Below are positions 8,278-17,846 of a DNA stretch of 64,000 nucleotides, one piece after another. The stretch covers positions 689,302-753,301 of the forward strand of contig NZ_RBIJ01000001.1 of NCBI RefSeq assembly GCF_003633725.1, given 5' to 3'. Position numbers and translations under genes: made by a program. Within the stretch, counting starts at the first letter, position 1, and every line of letters starts with the position of its first letter. This DNA is from Brockia lithotrophica (GTDB lineage: Bacteria; Bacillota; Bacilli; Thermicanales; DSM-22653). Under the pieces are notes generated by a model. That model was given only the letters and a program-made list of their open reading frames with translations, was not told the origin of the DNA and made no database searches.

Positions 8278-10407
8278 TCACCCTCCGACGACGAGACGCT
8301 CGGGATCGGCGAAGCGGCGTATGAGGTCGGCCACGCCGGCCACGAGGGCGAGGCGGTTACGACGGACGTCCGGATCGGGATCCATGACGAGGACGTCCGT
8401 AAAGAACCGGTCGATGGCTTCGGCGAGGCCGCGGAGGCGCGCAAGTCGGCCCTCCCAGGTCAAGGTCCCCCAGTCCTCCCGAAGTTCCCGCCACAGAGCA
8501 TGCAGGTCCGCCTCCGCACCCTGGCGGAAGAGGGACGGATCGGGTTGGGGCGATCCCGCGAGGTACCCTTCCTCGCGGCCTTTGCGCGCCATGCGCGTCG
8601 TCCGCACCCACTGTTCGATCGTCCACTTCGCGTCTTCCTCGCCCTTGAAGCGCGCGAGGAGTCGTGCGCGCTCTTCGGCTTCGTGGACGACGAGCCCGTC
8701 CTCGCCGGCGTCCGCCTCGAGGGACGCCTGGACCACGTCGTAGGGAAGGCCCTCTTCTTCCAAGGCGGCGCGCAGGCGTTGCGCGAGAAAGCCGTGGACT
8801 TCGTCGAGCACCGCCTCGGTCACGACGTGCCCGAAGGCGGCGTACGCCGACGCGACAGACTTGAGAAGGGCGGAAAGTCCCACAACGCGGCTCCCTTCGC
8901 GTCCGATCTGCCGGAGGATCTGGACGACGCCGTTGGCCGCCCTTCGAAGGGCAAAGGGGTCTTCGGATCCGCGGGGGACGATTCCCACGGAAAAGAAGCC
9001 CACGAGCGTGTCCAAGCGGTCGAATACGGCGAGCCAACGACCCGCGGGGGTTGCGGGGAGTTCGTCGTCCGCCCCTCGGGGGAGGCGGTGCTCGAAGATG
9101 GCCCTCGCGACTTCTTCCGGTTCGCCGTGGTGGCGGGCGTAGATCTCCCCCATCCGGCCTTCGAGTTCCGGATACTCGTTTACGAGTTGGGTGGCGAGGT
9201 CGAACTTCGCCAGCGATGCCGCCCGGCGCAGGACGGCTGCCCCTTCGGGAGAAAACCCGAGGGCTTCGGCGAGGTCGTCCGCAAGGCGGACGAGGCGGCG
9301 AACCTTGTCCCCCACGCTTCCGAGTCGCTCGTGAAAGACGATGCCTTCGAGGCGCGGGAGGTACGCCTCCGGCGGGTACCTCAAGTCGCTTTCGTAGAAA
9401 AAGCGCGCGTCCGAAAGGCGGGCGCGGATCACGCGCTCGAACCCGCGGCGCACGACGTCTTCTCCCCGGCCGGCACCGTTGCGCACGGCGACGAAATACG
9501 GGGCGAGGCGACCGCCCGCGGTGCGCACGGCGAAGACGCGCACGTGCTCGCGCATCGTCGTCTCGAGGACGACGTCGGGAACGGCGAGAAAAGAGGGATC
9601 GAAGTGCCCGACGAGGGCCGAGGGCCATTCCACGAGGTTCGTCACTTCCGCGAGGAGGTCGGGGTCGCGGGCGACTTCCGCCGCCTGTTCCGCCCCCACG
9701 GCTTCCGCGAGCGTGCGGAGGGCGCGGGCGATCTCTCCCTCCACCGCCTCCCGCCGCTCGCGGGGATCGGCGAGGACGAAGAGTTCCCGGAGGACGTCCG
9801 CGTAGGCGTCCGCCGCGGGAATCTCTCCCTCCCCGCCGAGGACGCGGTGCCCCCGTGTCTTTCGGTCTGCACAGACGGGGCCGAGGCACAGGGGAAGCAC
9901 CTCTGTGCCGAAGAGGGCGACGACCCAGCGAATCGGACGGAGGAACCGGATGGGCGCCTCCGTCCAGCGCATCGCCTTGGGAAAGGGTAGGCCGAGCACG
10001 ACCTCGCCCGTGGCGGCGAGGAGCTCTTGTGCCGGACGGCCAGGCTCGCGGCGAACGCCAAAGACGTAAGCCGCGCCCCCCTGTTCGGCGACGTACAAAT
10101 CCTCTAGGGCGATCCCACGCGACGCGGCAAACTTGCGCGCCGCTTCGTTCCAGGATCCGTCTGGGGCGAGCGCTGCCTCGCGCCGCGGCCCGCGGAGCAC
10201 CTCTTCGCGCGGAAGGGAGTATTCGGACACGTCGATGATCTGCACGGCAAGGCGGCGAGGGGTCGAGTACGCCCGCGCTTCGCCGTGCGGCAGGTGCACG
10301 TCGTCCAAGTACGCGAGGATGCGCCTGAGGAGTTCTTCGCGCGTGGCGTCGATCAGGCGCGCGGGAAGTTCCTCTACGCCAATCTCCAAAAGAAAGGTCC
10401 TGCCCAC
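8278..10407 (-). CDS. glyS: Glycyl-tRNA synthetase beta subunit
   Basis: The large subunit of the alpha2-beta2 glycyl-tRNA synthetase; it binds tRNA-Gly while the alpha subunit activates glycine. The 709 residues match the usual ~690. The start is the family signature FLLEIGVEELPA, and the C-terminal part resembles an anticodon-binding/DALR-like region. Start GTG 10407 has AAGGAG about ten bases upstream. It is the last gene of the cluster, 142 bp after glyQ. Confidence 0.95.
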   Translation of the reverse strand: MGRTFLLEIGVEELPARLIDATREELLRRILAYLDDVHLPHGEARAYSTPRRLAVQIIDVSEYSLPREEVLRGPRREAALAPDGSWNEAARKFAASRGIALEDLYVAEQGGAAYVFGVRREPGRPAQELLAATGEVVLGLPFPKAMRWTEAPIRFLRPIRWVVALFGTEVLPLCLGPVCADRKTRGHRVLGGEGEIPAADAYADVLRELFVLADPRERREAVEGEIARALRTLAEAVGAEQAAEVARDPDLLAEVTNLVEWPSALVGHFDPSFLAVPDVVLETTMREHVRVFAVRTAGGRLAPYFVAVRNGAGRGEDVVRRGFERVIRARLSDARFFYESDLRYPPEAYLPRLEGIVFHERLGSVGDKVRRLVRLADDLAEALGFSPEGAAVLRRAASLAKFDLATQLVNEYPELEGRMGEIYARHHGEPEEVARAIFEHRLPRGADDELPATPAGRWLAVFDRLDTLVGFFSVGIVPRGSEDPFALRRAANGVVQILRQIGREGSRVVGLSALLKSVASAYAAFGHVVTEAVLDEVHGFLAQRLRAALEEEGLPYDVVQASLEADAGEDGLVVHEAEERARLLARFKGEEDAKWTIEQWVRTTRMARKGREEGYLAGSPQPDPSLFRQGAEADLHALWRELREDWGTLTWEGRLARLRGLAEAIDRFFTDVLVMDPDPDVRRNRLALVAGVADLIRRFADPERLVVGG

Positions 10408-10549
10408 CGGTTGCCAGCTCCTTCTTCGGTTGCCTTACGGGAAACCGCTCGATGCGGGGGACTTTCAGGTGCTCGCCCGCCCGGATTCGGGTACTGGAAG
10501 TCCACACGGGGTACGCCGTGCACCGTTCCGGATCGCATTTTCCGGAACA

Positions 10550-11440
10550 TCACGCGCCCTTCGCTTCTGCCCGAAGAAGTGGGTACCCGAGGGATTCCCG
10601 TTGGGCCACGTACGCGCGGGCCACCTCGTTGGCGAGGCGGCGTACGCGCGCGATGAGCCCCGCCCGTTCGCTCACGGAAACCGCCCCTCGCGCGTCGAGC
10701 ACGTTGAAGGTGTGGGACATGCGGAGGACGTAGTCGTACGCCGGTAGGACGAGTCCTTCCTCCAAGGTGCGCCGCGCCTCCCGTTCGTACGCCGCAAAGA
10801 GTTCGCCCAAAAGTCCGACGTCCGCCACCTCAAAGGAGTACTTCGAGTGTTCGTACTCCGCCGTGCGGAAGATCTCGCCGTACGTCACGCCGGCGCCGTA
10901 CTCTACGGAAAACACGTCGTCCTTGCCCTGGAGGTACGCGGCGATCCGTTCGAGTCCGTAGGTGATCTCCACGGCGATTGGATTGAGTTCGAGTCCCCCG
11001 ACCTGCTGAAAGTACGTAAACTGGGTGATCTCCATCCCGTCGAGCCAGATCTCCCACCCGAGGCCCCACGCGCCCAGCGTCGGCGCCTCCCAGTTGTCCT
11101 CCACGAGGCGCACGTCGTGTTCCCCCAGGTCGAGCCCGAGGGCGCGGAGGCTCTCCAGGTATACGTCGACGACGTCTTCCGGAGCGGGTTTGAGAATCAC
11201 CTGGTACTGGTGGTGCTGGTACAGGCGGTTGGGGTTTTCCCCGTAGCGGGCGTCTGCCGGGCGGCGCGACGGCTCCACGTACGCCACGCGCCACGGCTCC
11301 GGCCCGAGCACGCGAAGAAAGGTCATCGGGTTCATCGTCCCCGCTCCGACCTCTACGTCGTGGGGCTGGACGAGGAGGCACCCTTGTCCGGCCCAAAAGC
11401 GGTGCAGGGCGAGGACGATTTCCTGAAACGAAGGACCCAT
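10550..11440 (-). CDS. glyQ: Glycyl-tRNA synthetase alpha subunit
   Basis: Catalytic alpha subunit (296 residues, normal length), a class II aminoacyl-tRNA synthetase core. Characteristic stretches are [48 protein letters not shown] and [20 protein letters not shown] 11440 with GGGGAGG upstream is clear; the frame is open for another ~440 codons upstream, but that sequence is the shadow of recO and its neighbours. Confidence 0.96.
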   Translation of the reverse strand: MGPSFQEIVLALHRFWAGQGCLLVQPHDVEVGAGTMNPMTFLRVLGPEPWRVAYVEPSRRPADARYGENPNRLYQHHQYQVILKPAPEDVVDVYLESLRALGLDLGEHDVRLVEDNWEAPTLGAWGLGWEIWLDGMEITQFTYFQQVGGLELNPIAVEITYGLERIAAYLQGKDDVFSVEYGAGVTYGEIFRTAEYEHSKYSFEVADVGLLGELFAAYEREARRTLEEGLVLPAYDYVLRMSHTFNVLDARGAVSVSERAGLIARVRRLANEVARAYVAQRESLGYPLLRAEAKGA

Positions 11441-11490
11441 GGGAAAGCCTCCCCGTCTCTGTAACGTCTCGGCGCAACCTGCGCCTTCGT

Positions 11491-12279
11491 CTATGTCTCT
11501 TTCGCCGTCTCGCTCTCGGGTTCCTCTCCCGCGACGAGGAGCGGACGGGAAATTTCCCGCGCCACGCGCTTCGCGTGTAGGGGTGCCGGCCAGTGATGGG
11601 CCAAAAAGACGTCCATGTGGCGGGCAACTTCGTCGATCGTGTCCGGCTTCGCCGTGAGGCGGCCGATGCGCCCCGGAGGGAGTTGGGCGAAGGCGCGCAG
11701 AAAGTACAAGGCCGCCGAGGAAAGCGGGTAGGCGTCCGAGAGCAAGGGGGTGCAGTCGGCACACACCGCCCCGCCGGCTTCGGAAGAAAAGGCGACGAGG
11801 GGGACGTCTTCTCGGCCGCAGCGGGCGCAGCGGTGGAGTTCCGGGGCGAGCCCTTGGGCGCGAAGCGTCGCGAGCTCCAAGTAGGCCGCGACGAGTTCGG
11901 GCGGGTCGTTCCCCGCCAGCCGGCGCAGGTACCACAGGTAGACGTCGTACAAAGGACGCGCGTCCCGGTCCTCGCCCACGTGCTCGAGGAGTTCCGCGCC
12001 GTACGCCGCCCAGGCGAAACGCACCGGGTCTTCCTCTAAGGGAGGGAAACGTTCGAGGAGTTCCGCCTGTGTGACCGTGCCCACTTCCCTCGTCTTCCGG
12101 TACCGGACTTCGACGACGCGAAACGGTTGTAGGACCGCATGCACCCGCGACCCGAGCTTGCGTCCGCCGCGGGCGATGAGCGGGAGACGTCCTTGGGTCT
12201 TGCCGAAGAGCACGACGAGGAGATCCCGCTCCCCGTACGGGCGAACGCGGAGGACGACGCCCTGCTCCCCCTCCTTCAT
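11491..12279 (-). CDS. recO: DNA repair protein RecO
   Basis: Loads RecA on single-stranded DNA with RecF/RecR. The 262-residue protein has an N-terminal OB fold (beginning around [16 protein letters not shown]) and the zinc-binding pair CARCG and CADC in the second half. I start at ATG 12279 with GGGAG before it; in-frame codons farther upstream lack a ribosome binding site. Position between yqzL and glyQ is as in Bacillus. Confidence 0.92.
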   Translation of the reverse strand: MKEGEQGVVLRVRPYGERDLLVVLFGKTQGRLPLIARGGRKLGSRVHAVLQPFRVVEVRYRKTREVGTVTQAELLERFPPLEEDPVRFAWAAYGAELLEHVGEDRDARPLYDVYLWYLRRLAGNDPPELVAAYLELATLRAQGLAPELHRCARCGREDVPLVAFSSEAGGAVCADCTPLLSDAYPLSSAALYFLRAFAQLPPGRIGRLTAKPDTIDEVARHMDVFLAHHWPAPLHAKRVAREISRPLLVAGEEPESETAKET

Positions 12280-12336
12280 CTCCCTCGCTCCCTTCCCCGG
12301 CGCGCGCCGCTTTCGCCGCACGGGGCGATCTCCCCG

Positions 12337-12564
12337 TCAGGCGTCCGCATCCGGCGGCAAAAGCTCCGCCCGCCCTTCTGGCCGATCTGTCCGCCCTACC
12401 TTCCGTCTCGGTCGGGGGTACTCCTCGGCAAATTCCACGAGTTCCCCCCGGGAATCTTCGCCCGCCTTCGAGGCAAGCCTTGCTGAACGGCCGGCGTATT
12501 TGTACAGGAGGTACGACTCTACGAGACCCGTCCGCTCGAAGAGACGCCAATACGGATTGGACAC
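12337..12564 (-). CDS. yqzL: YqzL-like small protein
   Basis: A 75-residue protein whose first ~25 residues ([18 protein letters not shown]) match the short YqzL pattern of an aromatic start, a TG turn and YLLYK. It sits between era and recO, where yqzL lies in Bacillus. GTG 12564 follows GAGGAGGGG. The C-terminal half is longer and more charged than the ~47-residue Bacillus protein. The function of the family is unknown. Confidence 0.75.
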   Translation of the reverse strand: MSNPYWRLFERTGLVESYLLYKYAGRSARLASKAGEDSRGELVEFAEEYPRPRRKVGRTDRPEGRAELLPPDADA

Positions 12565-12806
12565 GGTCGTTCACCCCTCCTCGTCCGGAGGAACCTTTCT
12601 GTACGTGCCCTTCCTCCCCATCTAGGTTTCCCACGGCGGTCCGCCGGCGCCATGCCAACTCGTACCGCCCCGGGTACGCCGTGTCCCTCCGCTTCCCTCT
12701 CCCCATTTCGGCGGTTCGGCGTCGGCGGGCCCGTTCCCCCGACGCGCCGCGTCGGTGTCTCTCGAAATAGCACCCCATGTTTTCCTGAACAAACAGGTCG
12801 GCACCC

Positions 12807-13712
12807 TTACGTGTCGCGGTAGCCGAACTCGCGGAGGAACGTCGGTCGGTCGCGCCAGCGTTCGCGCACGCGCACCCAGAGCTTGAGGAAGACCTTTTTG
12901 CCGAAGCGTTCCTCGAGCTCGCGCCGCGCCGCCGTCCCGATTTCCTTGAGCTTCGACCCGCCCCGGCCGATGAGGATCGCCTTTTGCCCCTCCCGCTCCA
13001 CGGTGATGACCGCCGAAAGGGAGAGAAGCCGATCCGTCTCCTCCCAGCTCTCGATCTGCACGTCCACGGCGTGCGGCACCTCCTCTTCTGTCAAGAGGAG
13101 GATCTTTTCGCGGATGATCTCTGCCGCGTGAAAGGCCTCGGGACGGTCGGAAAGGACGTCGGGGGGGTAAAAGTACGGCCCCTCTGGTAAGTAAGCGAAA
13201 ACCAAGTCCACGAGTCGGTCGAGCCCCTCCCCGCGCAGGGCGGATACGGGCACGATCTCGCGAAACTCTCCGGCGTCCTGTACGCGCTCGATGAGCGGGA
13301 GGACGAGGGCGCGGTTCGGCAGGGCGTCGATCTTGTTGAGGACGGCAAAAACGGGAACCGCCGAGGGGAAGAGCTCGCCGGCGATGCGCGCGTCGCCTTC
13401 CGTCCAACCACGGGAGGCGTCGATCACGAAGAGGACGAGGTCGACGTCGCGCAGGACGCGCCGGGCGCTTTCGTTCATCCACTCGCCGAGTTTGCTCTTG
13501 GGGCGGTGGATCCCCGGCGTATCCACAAAGACGATCTGGCCGCGTTCTTCCGTGTACACGCCGCGGATGTTGTGGCGCGTCGTCTGAGGTTTAGGCGTGA
13601 CGATCGCGACCTTCGAACCCACCACGGCGTTGACGAGGGTGGACTTGCCCACGTTGGGCCGGCCGACGACGGCCACGAATCCGGAACGCCGCTTCGCCTC
13701 CGGAGCGTTCAC
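12807..13712 (-). CDS. era: GTPase Era
   Basis: Ribosome-assembly GTPase that binds the 3' end of 16S rRNA. The 301 residues include G1 GRPNVGKS (17-24), the switch I region [12 protein letters not shown]3 DTPG (64-67), G4 NKID (126-129) and a C-terminal KH domain with [12 protein letters not shown]. Length and motifs are normal. Its ATG overlaps the cdd stop by four bases. A 240-bp stretch separates it from yqzL, with no clear terminator. Confidence 0.96.
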   Translation of the reverse strand: MNAPEAKRRSGFVAVVGRPNVGKSTLVNAVVGSKVAIVTPKPQTTRHNIRGVYTEERGQIVFVDTPGIHRPKSKLGEWMNESARRVLRDVDLVLFVIDASRGWTEGDARIAGELFPSAVPVFAVLNKIDALPNRALVLPLIERVQDAGEFREIVPVSALRGEGLDRLVDLVFAYLPEGPYFYPPDVLSDRPEAFHAAEIIREKILLLTEEEVPHAVDVQIESWEETDRLLSLSAVITVEREGQKAILIGRGGSKLKEIGTAARRELEERFGKKVFLKLWVRVRERWRDRPTFLREFGYRDT

Positions 13713-14266
13713 GCCTCTCCCTCCCTTCCCCCGCCACGCGGCCCTGCCCCGGTTTCGGAGGATCGGACCTCCCCGCCCTCAAAAGATGGCCCGTGTCCAT
13801 TCCCCTCCCCGGTCCCGAGAAGCGCGCCCCCCTTCTCTTGCCGCAGGAGGTCATCCGGAGCAAAGAAAAAGGGAAGGAGTTCTTCGACCGTGGTGAGGAG
13901 CACTTCCCCGCGGAGGTTGGCGAGGATCACGGGCATCGTTGGGGGACAGAGCTCTGCCATCACTTGGCGACAGGCACCGCACGGCGGGACGGGACGGGGG
14001 GCGTCGGCCACGACGTAGAGCGCGCGAAATTCGCGTTCGCCCTCTGCGTACGCCCGATACAGGGCAACCCGTTCCGCGCACATGGAGAGGGGGTAAGCCG
14101 CGTTTTCGATGTTGAACCCTTGGACGTACGCGCCGGAACCCGTACGCACCGCCGCACCCACGGCAAAGTGTGAGTACGGCACGTAGGCGCCTTCGCGCGC
14201 CTCTACGGCCCGACGAAGCCCCTCGCGATGTTCCGGCGGAAGCGCTTCCCACGTCGTCTGTTCCAC
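13709..14266 (-). CDS. cdd: Cytidine deaminase with C-terminal extension
   Basis: Zn-dependent deamination of cytidine and deoxycytidine to uridine in pyrimidine salvage. Catalytic residues are visible: CAE (Cys63, Glu65) and PCGAC (Cys96, Cys99), plus the substrate loop FNIENAAYP. The core ends near residue 138, the usual full length. About 47 further residues are Gly/Glu-rich and low complexity, not typical of the family. The frame overlaps era by four bases. Confidence 0.92.
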   Translation of the reverse strand: MEQTTWEALPPEHREGLRRAVEAREGAYVPYSHFAVGAAVRTGSGAYVQGFNIENAAYPLSMCAERVALYRAYAEGEREFRALYVVADAPRPVPPCGACRQVMAELCPPTMPVILANLRGEVLLTTVEELLPFFFAPDDLLRQEKGGALLGTGEGNGHGPSFEGGEVRSSETGAGPRGGGREGEA

Positions 14267-14305
14267 GATTCGACCTCCTGAACCGGCTTCCCGACTTCGG
14301 GAGGG

Positions 14306-15073
14306 CTACATCCGCTCGAGAACGCCGAGGCCCAGCCACACGGCAAACCAAAGAAAGACGTGAAGCGGGCGCCGAGGGCCGGAAAAGGCGAATACGTAGG
14401 CAAGCGGAGGCAGAACACATGCTACCACAGGAAGGGGGAAAAAGGAAGCGCGCCAATAGAGGAGGGCGAAAAGGACGTCCGCACCCAAGGCCAAGAAGTC
14501 CCTGGGAAGGAAAGGGAAGGACGTCGCGGCAAACGTCCGCACCCCGCCCGAGACCTGGGGGTCCGAGGCAGAGGGCCTTCCTCCGTCCGAGGTACGGCCC
14601 TCTTTCGGTCTTCCGCCCAAGGCGATTCCCAGGGCGAGCCCGGAGGCGACGAGCGCACCCCATACGAGGAATTCGGTCGGTACGCGGCCGCGGAGTTCAA
14701 AGGCGCGTGTGGCAAACGGCGGGAGGAGGACGATGATGCCCACCGCGAGGGCAAAGGCGGCGGAGAGGAGCACGGCCGCCGCGGACAAATCCTTGGCCGC
14801 CTTGGCGAGGGGGTGGACGTCGGGCGTCACGAGATCCACGACGCGCTCGACGGCGGAATTCCCCAGCTCCGCCCCCAACACGATCCCTATGGCCAGAAGA
14901 ACCCAGAGCCACTCCTCCCGCGAGATCCCGCCGACCCACCCCGCAAGAACGGCATAGCCAGCAAGCCAAAGGTGCACGCGGAAGTTCGCCTCTCGGCGGT
15001 ACGCTTCGCCCAGCCCTTCCCCCGCAAAGCGGATCGTCCGGAAAATCCGCCGCCACTCGGCCACCGCCGTCAC
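14306..15073 (-). CDS. dgkA: DgkA-type lipid kinase with extra membrane domain
   Basis: The first ~120 residues are a diacylglycerol/undecaprenol kinase: REANFRVHLW, then the active-site stretch GAELGNSAVERVVDLV and KAAKDLSAAAVLLSA, with three membrane helices. Bacillus DgkA, which phosphorylates undecaprenol, is about 120 residues; this protein has 255. The additional C-terminal half has several hydrophobic segments separated by a polar Gly/Ser/Asp loop. It lacks the KX6RP and PSGH motifs of PAP2 phosphatases, so I cannot assign it. The start overlaps ybeY by four bases. Confidence 0.85.
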   Translation of the reverse strand: MTAVAEWRRIFRTIRFAGEGLGEAYRREANFRVHLWLAGYAVLAGWVGGISREEWLWVLLAIGIVLGAELGNSAVERVVDLVTPDVHPLAKAAKDLSAAAVLLSAAFALAVGIIVLLPPFATRAFELRGRVPTEFLVWGALVASGLALGIALGGRPKEGRTSDGGRPSASDPQVSGGVRTFAATSFPFLPRDFLALGADVLFALLYWRASFFPLPVVACVLPPLAYVFAFSGPRRPLHVFLWFAVWLGLGVLERM

Positions 15074-15504
15074 CTCGTAATGCCGAAGGCCGCAAGGAGT
15101 TCCTCCTGCCGCCGAAACATCTCCGCTTCGGCTTCCTCCGTGTCGTGGTCGTACCCGAGGAGGTGGTAAAAGCCGTGGACGATCAGGAAAAAGATCTCCC
15201 GGCGGAGGGAGTGTCCGTACGCCTCCGCCTGCCGGCGGGCCGTCGGCACGGACACGACGATGTCGCCGAGGACGGGATCGTCGTCAAGGGGAAAGGTGAG
15301 GACGTCCGTCGGAGCGTCCACGCCCCGGTAGCGGGCGTTGAGCTCGCGGATTTCTTCGTCGTCTACGAACGAGAGGGAGATCTCCGCCGCCGGGACCCAT
15401 TCGCGCCGAAGCCCTTCTTCGAGCATGCGGACGAGGAGGTCTTCTTCTTCCGCGCTCAGGCGAAAGTCGTCGACGGCGTAGCGGATGTCGAGTTCGAGGG
15501 CCAC
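15070..15504 (-). CDS. ybeY: Endoribonuclease YbeY
   Basis: rRNA maturation and quality-control metalloenzyme. The zinc motif HGFYHLLGYDH, with three histidines, lies near residue 115, and the conserved DAPTDVLTFP stretch precedes it. I start at GTG 15504 behind GGAGGAATTCCT, giving 144 residues, a usual length; the frame is open 27 codons further but without a signal. Conserved place between yqfF and dgkA. Confidence 0.92.
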   Translation of the reverse strand: MALELDIRYAVDDFRLSAEEEDLLVRMLEEGLRREWVPAAEISLSFVDDEEIRELNARYRGVDAPTDVLTFPLDDDPVLGDIVVSVPTARRQAEAYGHSLRREIFFLIVHGFYHLLGYDHDTEEAEAEMFRRQEELLAAFGITR

Positions 15505-15594
15505 AGGAATTCCTCCTTCGTCGAACGTCGGGAAACCGCGAAGCCAGGACGGGGGGCGGTTCTCTCCGGGAAAGGCGCAGACCAAGGACGACGC

Positions 15595-17772
15595 TCACGG
15601 CGCGGGCGACGGGTCGCCTTCGGACGCGGGCAGACTCCCCCCATCCGAGAGTTCCCGCGAAACTTCCGAGCCGCCCCTTTCGACCTCCCGAGAAGGGCCG
15701 GCGGTGGGGAGCTTGGGGTACTCGATGCGCCGGTGAAAGATCCCTGCGAGCGTCTCCAAAAACGCGCGGCGGATGAGCTCGATCTCGCGCATCGTGAGGT
15801 CGCACTCCCCGAGCTGCCCGTCTTCGATCTTTTCGCGGATCACCTCGTTCACCGCCGCCTCGACTTCCTCGGGCGTCGGGTGCTTCAACGAGCGCACTGT
15901 CGCCTCCACGCTGTCCGCGAGCATCACGATCGCCGCCTCTTTGAACTGCGGCTTGGGGCCTGGATAGCGGAACGCCTCGACGCGCACGTCGGGATCGTGC
16001 TCGCGCGCGCGCACGTAGAAGTAGCGAAGGACGCTCGTCCCGTGGTGCTGTGCGGCGATGTCCACGATGGCCTTGGGAAAGCGATGCTCCTCGAGGATGC
16101 GCACCCCGTCCGTCACGTGCGCGAAGATGATGTCCCGGCTCACGAAGGGTGAAAGGTGCTCGTGGGGGCTGGGTCCGCCCATTTCGTTTTCCACGAAGTA
16201 TGCGGGGCGCACCGTCTTCCCTACGTCGTGGTAGTACGCCCCGACGCGGCAGAGAAGCCCGTCCGCGTCGATCGCCTCGGCGGCCGCCTCCGCGAGGTTA
16301 GCCACCATGAGGCTGTGGTGGTACGTGCCCGGAGCTTCGAGGAGGATCTTGCGGAGGAGAGGATGGTTGGGGTTTGCGAGTTCGAGAAGCGTCATGGGCG
16401 AGAGAATCCCAAACGAGGCCTCGAAGGCGGGGAGCACGCCGGCCGCAAGCACCATGGCGAGCGGGGCGGAAAGAAACGCCGGGACGAAGCGCTGAAGCCC
16501 GTCGGGAAAGGCGAGGGGTTCGTTCGCGAGGAGCGCGTAGAGAAAAAGGGCAAACGCTCCGGCGATCCCGGCCCAAAGCGAGGCACCCACGAGGTCGCGC
16601 CGCGTCTCCGCGCGCCCCAAGCGGTACAACCCTACGCCCACCGTAAGGAGGGCCACGAGAAACACCGGGGCGTCGAAGATCTGCCCAAGGCGCTCCTTGA
16701 AAAAGAAGGCCGCCACGAGCGCGTGGTGCGCTCCGAGGACGAGCCCCGCCGAAGCTCCGAGGATGAGCGTGGCAAGAAAAGAAGACATGGCAAAGGGGGC
16801 GAGGTAGATGAAGTTCCGCCCCGTAGCCTCGGAGAGCCAGAAAAAGGCGGCCATCGCCAAAAGTCCAAGGAGGGCGGAGAACCCGGCCACGGCGTGTGCC
16901 GTCTCCTGGGGAATCCCCGAACGAAAGGGAATCCGGCGAAAGGACACGTGCAGGGCCCCGAGGTTGAGCAAGCCGAAGAGGGCCATCCCAGCAAGGGGCT
17001 TGACGGGAAACGGATCCACGAGCCCGAGGAGCTTGAGCTTCCTCAGAACCTCGCTGTTAATCACCTGACCTACGTCGACAATCGTATCTCCCTCGTAGAT
17101 GTACACGGGAGAAACGGAGTCTGCCGCCTTTTTCCGGGCGGCTTCCGTAGCTTCTTTGTCCAACGTGACGTTGGGCACGATGGCCCTCCGCGCGATCTCC
17201 TGGACGGCGCTGCGCGCCGCGGGGCTCAGGTTCGACACGATCATCCGTTCGTCCACGAGGGCCCGAGCGCGCTCGAGTTCCTCCTCCCGAACGCCGGCGT
17301 GGAGGATCTGCTCGACGAGGTAGAGGGTCACGTTTTCCATCGCCCTGAGCGTCTCCACGGGAACGCTGGCCAACGTGCGGTAGGCGTCGTCCGGAAGGGA
17401 GAAGGGGCTGAGTTCGTCCTTGATCTTTTTGACGCGTTCCGCGTACGGCGGTTCCGGTTCTTGGCTGCGGTAGGCGATGACGTCGTCGTAGAAGCGGCGC
17501 ACGAGGTTGAGCTGCACCTGCGTGATCGCGTCGTTCACCGTGTAGACGGGCTCAACCTTGTTGGCCGCCTCTTCGCGCAGGCGCTGCGTTGCCTCGGCGT
17601 CGTACACCGTCCGGGGGGCGACGATGCGCTCCTTCGCCCGCGAACCGAGTTCGATCGTCGCCTGGTTTGCGCGCACGGCCTGCGCCAAAAGGACGAAGAG
17701 AACGACGCCGTAAAGGACCCAAACGAACGGCCGAAAAAGGCGCGGCACGAGGCGACGAAACGAAGCCAGCAC
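15595..17772 (-). CDS. yqfF: Membrane HD-domain cyclic-di-AMP phosphodiesterase (PgpH/YqfF)
   Basis: 7TM-HD protein that in relatives hydrolyses c-di-AMP. The order seen is an N-terminal helix (about 10-32), a large extracytoplasmic domain (about 40-250), seven hydrophobic segments (about 255-450) and a cytosolic HD domain (HH at 485-486, HD at 515-516, then further His). GTG 17772 follows a GGAGGGGGG ribosome binding site. The C-terminal ~35 residues are polar and variable. Confidence 0.92.
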   Translation of the reverse strand: MLASFRRLVPRLFRPFVWVLYGVVLFVLLAQAVRANQATIELGSRAKERIVAPRTVYDAEATQRLREEAANKVEPVYTVNDAITQVQLNLVRRFYDDVIAYRSQEPEPPYAERVKKIKDELSPFSLPDDAYRTLASVPVETLRAMENVTLYLVEQILHAGVREEELERARALVDERMIVSNLSPAARSAVQEIARRAIVPNVTLDKEATEAARKKAADSVSPVYIYEGDTIVDVGQVINSEVLRKLKLLGLVDPFPVKPLAGMALFGLLNLGALHVSFRRIPFRSGIPQETAHAVAGFSALLGLLAMAAFFWLSEATGRNFIYLAPFAMSSFLATLILGASAGLVLGAHHALVAAFFFKERLGQIFDAPVFLVALLTVGVGLYRLGRAETRRDLVGASLWAGIAGAFALFLYALLANEPLAFPDGLQRFVPAFLSAPLAMVLAAGVLPAFEASFGILSPMTLLELANPNHPLLRKILLEAPGTYHHSLMVANLAEAAAEAIDADGLLCRVGAYYHDVGKTVRPAYFVENEMGGPSPHEHLSPFVSRDIIFAHVTDGVRILEEHRFPKAIVDIAAQHHGTSVLRYFYVRAREHDPDVRVEAFRYPGPKPQFKEAAIVMLADSVEATVRSLKHPTPEEVEAAVNEVIREKIEDGQLGECDLTMREIELIRRAFLETLAGIFHRRIEYPKLPTAGPSREVERGGSEVSRELSDGGSLPASEGDPSPAP

Positions 17773-17846
17773 ATCCCCCCCCTCCTTTCCAAAGAGGACG
17801 AAACACGACGTCTCCGACAAACCGCTCCGCGCTTCCCGACCTCGAG

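Noticed and set aside
8500-9990. Long open frame on the plus strand across glyS
   Set aside because: GC-rich codons on the minus strand leave few stops on the other strand. The predicted protein is composed of Arg, Gly and Glu runs without a family or ribosome binding site. The same holds for long plus-strand frames across yqfF, yqfD, mtaB, aroA, trpB and cas3.
11441-12778. N-terminal extension of glyQ to 742 residues
   Set aside because: The extension is an Arg/Gly-rich shadow of recO and yqzL. GlyQ has its normal start at 11440 with a good ribosome binding site.
14306-14700. PAP2 phosphatase domain at the DgkA C terminus
   Set aside because: The KX6RP, PSGH and SRX5HX3D motifs are not present; only hydrophobic segments are seen.
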